Below the pieces are notes generated by a model that made no database searches, had not been told where the DNA came from, and saw only the letters and a program-made list of their open reading frames with translations. From Candidatus Fermentibacterales bacterium (lineage in GTDB: Bacteria; Fermentibacterota; Fermentibacteria; Fermentibacterales; JAFGKQ01), in NCBI GenBank assembly GCA_016928495.1, contig JAFGKQ010000120.1, positions 1 through 7,482 on the forward strand: a DNA stretch of 7,482 nt. The letters are read 5' to 3'. The translations under genes and the position numbers were made by a program. Shown in pieces: positions 5,449 through 7,482 of this stretch (position 1 is the first letter of the stretch; each line of letters begins with the position of its first letter).

Positions 5449-6545
5449 CAAGCCGCGTCTTCCTCGAGAAGAGAGCCTAGCAGCCGCGACTCCTCCGAAG
5501 GGCTCAGAAGAGTGGGCCTGCAGTCCTCCCAGCCGAACGGCAGGACCCATGTCCTCTGGCCCCCGCGGCCCGTTTTCTTGTCGCGCTCCAGGAAGTCCGC
5601 CAACGCGCCCGGGCTCCGCGAGAGGCCCGCGAACCCGATGCCAAGGCCCGGGAGCATTCCGGCAAGCTCCAGGGAGAGACCCGGTGCGGAGCCCTCGAGC
5701 AGCTCGGCCATCCGGGCCTCGAGGACCAGGCCGGCTGCCACGGCCTCTCCGTGTGTCAGACCGAACCCGCTAGCGCTCTCGAGGGCGTGACCCAGAGTGT
5801 GCCCGGCGTTGAGCAGGACCCTCCTGCCCGTCTCCAGCAGGTCCTCCGTGACTATGGCCCCCTTGACCCTCAGACACCGCTCGACGAGGGAGGACGCCCA
5901 GTCCTCGAAGCCCGGCTCCCCGGCTCCGGGTACGCGAGCCAGGAGCCCGGCCGCGATGGACGCATCCCCGACCAGAGAGGTCTTGAGGGCCTCGCCAAGG
6001 CCGCCCCTGAAGTGCCCCGGCTCCAGCGTGGCCAGCAGCCGCGTAGCGATCCAGACGCTCTCTGCCGGGTAGAAGGTCCCGAGCTGGTTCTTGGCATCAC
6101 CCAGGTTGACGGCAGTCTTGCCGCCCAGGCAGGCATCCACCTGGCAGAGCAGTGTGGAGGGCACCAGGATCAGCGGAAGGCCTCTCAGGTAGGTCGAGGC
6201 GGCCAGCGCCCCGACATCGCAGACGAGGCCTCCGCCGAAGCAGACGACGGCGTCTGCGCTGCGGCGCAGCCCCGCTTGCCGCATCGCCATCCATGCCGAT
6301 TCCAGGGTCCGGACCGTCTTCGCGGCCTCTTCCGCGCGGATCAGCAGCCGTCCCGCCTGCTCGAGGCCCGACAGCTCGAGATCCAGCTCGTCCCCCCAGA
6401 AGGACAGGGCCCTCTCGTCGGCGACGAGGAACACCCTGCTGCGGCCTGAGCTCGAGACGAGAGCGCCCAGGCCCTCCAGGCCTGCGTCGAGCACGAGGCC
6501 CGTGACCCGGTCGGCGCTCATCGGGAAGCAGAGCTCCCTCCTCAT
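5445..6545 (-). CDS. aroB: 3-dehydroquinate synthase
   Basis: The 366-residue protein has the usual length for AroB, which converts DAHP to 3-dehydroquinate in the second shikimate-pathway step using NAD and a divalent metal in the cytoplasm. Motifs: 'EEAAKT' (72-77, the GExxK nucleotide motif), 'FGGGLVCDVGALAAS' (103-117), 'LRGLPLILVPSTLL' (120-133), 'DACLGGKTAVN' (137-147), 'AKNQLGTFYP' (151-160), 'GLGEALK' (182-188), 'LNAGHTLGHALE' (245-256), 'LTHGEAVA' (263-270) and 'RDKKTGRGGQRTWVLP' (321-336). Glu185, His249 and His265 fit the metal ligands, and Lys143, Lys152 and Lys324-region residues fit phosphate/carboxylate contacts. Some positions drift from the norm: the FYQP loop is one residue shorter and the usual D-T/L-D after it reads A-T-R. 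A related sugar-phosphate cyclase is possible but less likely. GGAGG at 6551-6555, 5 nt upstream, fixes ATG 6545. It lies 28 nt after the transporter and overlaps tatC. Confidence 0.93.
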   Translation of the reverse strand: MRRELCFPMSADRVTGLVLDAGLEGLGALVSSSGRSRVFLVADERALSFWGDELDLELSGLEQAGRLLIRAEEAAKTVRTLESAWMAMRQAGLRRSADAVVCFGGGLVCDVGALAASTYLRGLPLILVPSTLLCQVDACLGGKTAVNLGDAKNQLGTFYPAESVWIATRLLATLEPGHFRGGLGEALKTSLVGDASIAAGLLARVPGAGEPGFEDWASSLVERCLRVKGAIVTEDLLETGRRVLLNAGHTLGHALESASGFGLTHGEAVAAGLVLEARMAELLEGSAPGLSLELAGMLPGLGIGFAGLSRSPGALADFLERDKKTGRGGQRTWVLPFGWEDCRPTLLSPSEESRLLGSLLEEDAAW

Positions 6546-6573
6546 CCGATCCTCCGTTCTCCCCGGCGCCCCG

Positions 6574-7482
6574 TCACGGGTGCCAGACCAGCCAGATAAG
6601 GGCGGAGCCGGCGGCCGTGGCCGCGACGGTGAACGGCAGGCCTATCCTGACGAACTCCATGAAGCGCACCCTGTGGCCCTTTCGGCGCAGCATGGCTACG
6701 GCCACTATGTTGGCAGAGGCACCCACGGGGGAGATGTTGCCCCCCAGGCAGCTCCCCACCAGGAGACCGAAGGTCAGGTAGAAGTAGGACCCCCCCCCGA
6801 TGGACAGGCCGAGGGTGCGGACCACCGGTATCATGGCGGTGACGAACGGCACGTTGTCCACGAAGGCGCTGAACAGCACCGAGCCCCAGACCACGAGCAT
6901 GAAGGCCCCGAACGGGCTGTTCCCTGAGACGCCGGCCAGGAACCGCCCGATGGTGGCCATGATCCCCAGCTCATCCAGGGCAGACACCATGAAGAAGATG
7001 CCAGCCAGCAGCAGCAGGGTGTCCCAGTCGAACGCACTCAAGATCTCCCGGGGCCGCCTGCGGTCCGCCCGTTCCTGCCCCTCGTCCCCCTCGCCCGACA
7101 CCCCCTCCTCAAGGCTGAGGCCGGGGATCTCCCGGAACTTCCTGCGGTTGCCGCGGTGCCAGACAACGCTGAGCAGACCTCCGACCGCGCACAGGAGGCC
7201 GGAGGCCAGTCCCACCCCGGGCGTGAAGAAGCCTATCAGGGCCAGGCCGGCGATAACGAGCCCCAGCAGGGCGGTGGGTATCCACCAGCCCCTGGTCATG
7301 GGCGGGATGCTCGGGGCGCGGAAGCTGCGCCTGTCCCTGCCCATCAGCCGGTAGAGCACGAAGAAGGAGGCCACGGCGCCCAGCTCCACGGCGAAGAAGA
7401 TGCCGGGCCTTCCCCGGAAGAAGAAGAAGTCGTTGAAGCCCAGGTTCTCCGATGCCGCGAGTATCATGCTGGGGGGGTCGCC
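6574..7482 (-). CDS. ArsB/NhaD-family ion transporter (SLC13-like permease), 5' end outside window
   Basis: The last 302 residues of a polytopic membrane transporter lie here; the N-terminal half is beyond base 7482. The fragment opens with 'GDPPSMILAASENLGFNDF', the inner half of the ArsB/NhaD repeat ('GDPPN-x-I-A... F-x-x-F'). Its second copy appears as 'GGNISPVGASANIVAVAM' (248-265) followed by 'FMEFVRIGLP' (274-283), showing the inverted-repeat architecture of the ion transporter superfamily. Other family strings are 'FDWDTLLLLAGIFFMVSAL' (151-169) and 'FSAFVDNVPFVTAMIPVV' (204-221). Hydrophobic segments fall at about 27-45, 66-86, 90-108, 154-170, 190-208, 212-226, 232-247 and 282-300. 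A long charged cytoplasmic-type loop (about 111-147, rich in Glu, Asp and Arg) separates the halves. Members exchange Na+/H+ (NhaD) or export arsenite (ArsB) or carry dicarboxylates. No ars genes are adjacent, so Na+/H+ antiport is a reasonable but unproven guess. The coding strand has a nine-G run at 6790-6798. aroB follows after 28 nt. Confidence 0.87.
   Translation of the reverse strand, partial: GDPPSMILAASENLGFNDFFFFRGRPGIFFAVELGAVASFFVLYRLMGRDRRSFRAPSIPPMTRGWWIPTALLGLVIAGLALIGFFTPGVGLASGLLCAVGGLLSVVWHRGNRRKFREIPGLSLEEGVSGEGDEGQERADRRRPREILSAFDWDTLLLLAGIFFMVSALDELGIMATIGRFLAGVSGNSPFGAFMLVVWGSVLFSAFVDNVPFVTAMIPVVRTLGLSIGGGSYFYLTFGLLVGSCLGGNISPVGASANIVAVAMLRRKGHRVRFMEFVRIGLPFTVAATAAGSALIWLVWHP

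Noticed and set aside
5449-5550. N-terminal extension of TatC to an ATG at 5550
   Set aside because: The extra residues lie within the aroB coding region and TatC proteins normally start a few residues before the FWDHLEELR motif; the GTG at 5448 fits.

Overview
The window is G+C-rich bacterial DNA. It carries seven protein-coding genes in three transcription units, and the genes at both edges are cut by the window. Frequent AGG/AGA arginine and ATA isoleucine codons alongside the high G+C, plus gene neighbourhoods that match no familiar model genome, suggest an uncultivated or poorly sampled bacterial lineage. I cannot name a phylum. I see no rRNA, tRNA, CRISPR array, insertion sequence, integrase or phage gene.

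Left end (1-828, minus strand): the N-terminal part of a polytopic GT-C glycosyltransferase resembling TMTC/PMT-like proteins. It is divergent from the next unit. The region between them (829-1080) holds a plausible sigma70-type promoter for the GT-C gene and a short direct repeat.

Centre (1081-4579, plus strand): a four-gene sugar cassette. It comprises a dolichyl/polyprenyl-phosphate-mannose-synthase-like GT2, then three genes chained by 4-nt stop/start overlaps: a LegB-like extended SDR (probable NDP-hexose(amine) 4,6-dehydratase), a sugar-1-phosphate nucleotidyltransferase, and an RMD-like extended SDR (probable 4-keto reductase). The catalytic YxxxK lysine of the last one is replaced by cysteine. 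Read together, sugar-1-phosphate would be activated to NDP-sugar, dehydrated to the 4-keto-6-deoxy form and reduced to an NDP-6-deoxysugar. The GT2 could load this onto a polyprenyl phosphate for the divergent GT-C to use at the membrane. The individual families are supported by motifs; the assembled pathway is inference.

Right half (4711-7482, minus strand), convergent with the sugar cassette across a 131-nt spacer: an ArsB/NhaD-type ion transporter (5' end outside the window), then aroB (3-dehydroquinate synthase), then tatC (twin-arginine translocase subunit). The transporter and aroB are 28 nt apart, and aroB and tatC share a GTGA stop/start overlap. This looks like one co-transcribed housekeeping unit of functionally unrelated genes. 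No tatA/tatB is adjacent.

The strongest candidate for something undescribed is the compact sugar cassette together with its paired lipid-carrier and GT-C glycosyltransferases, including the lysine-less reductase.
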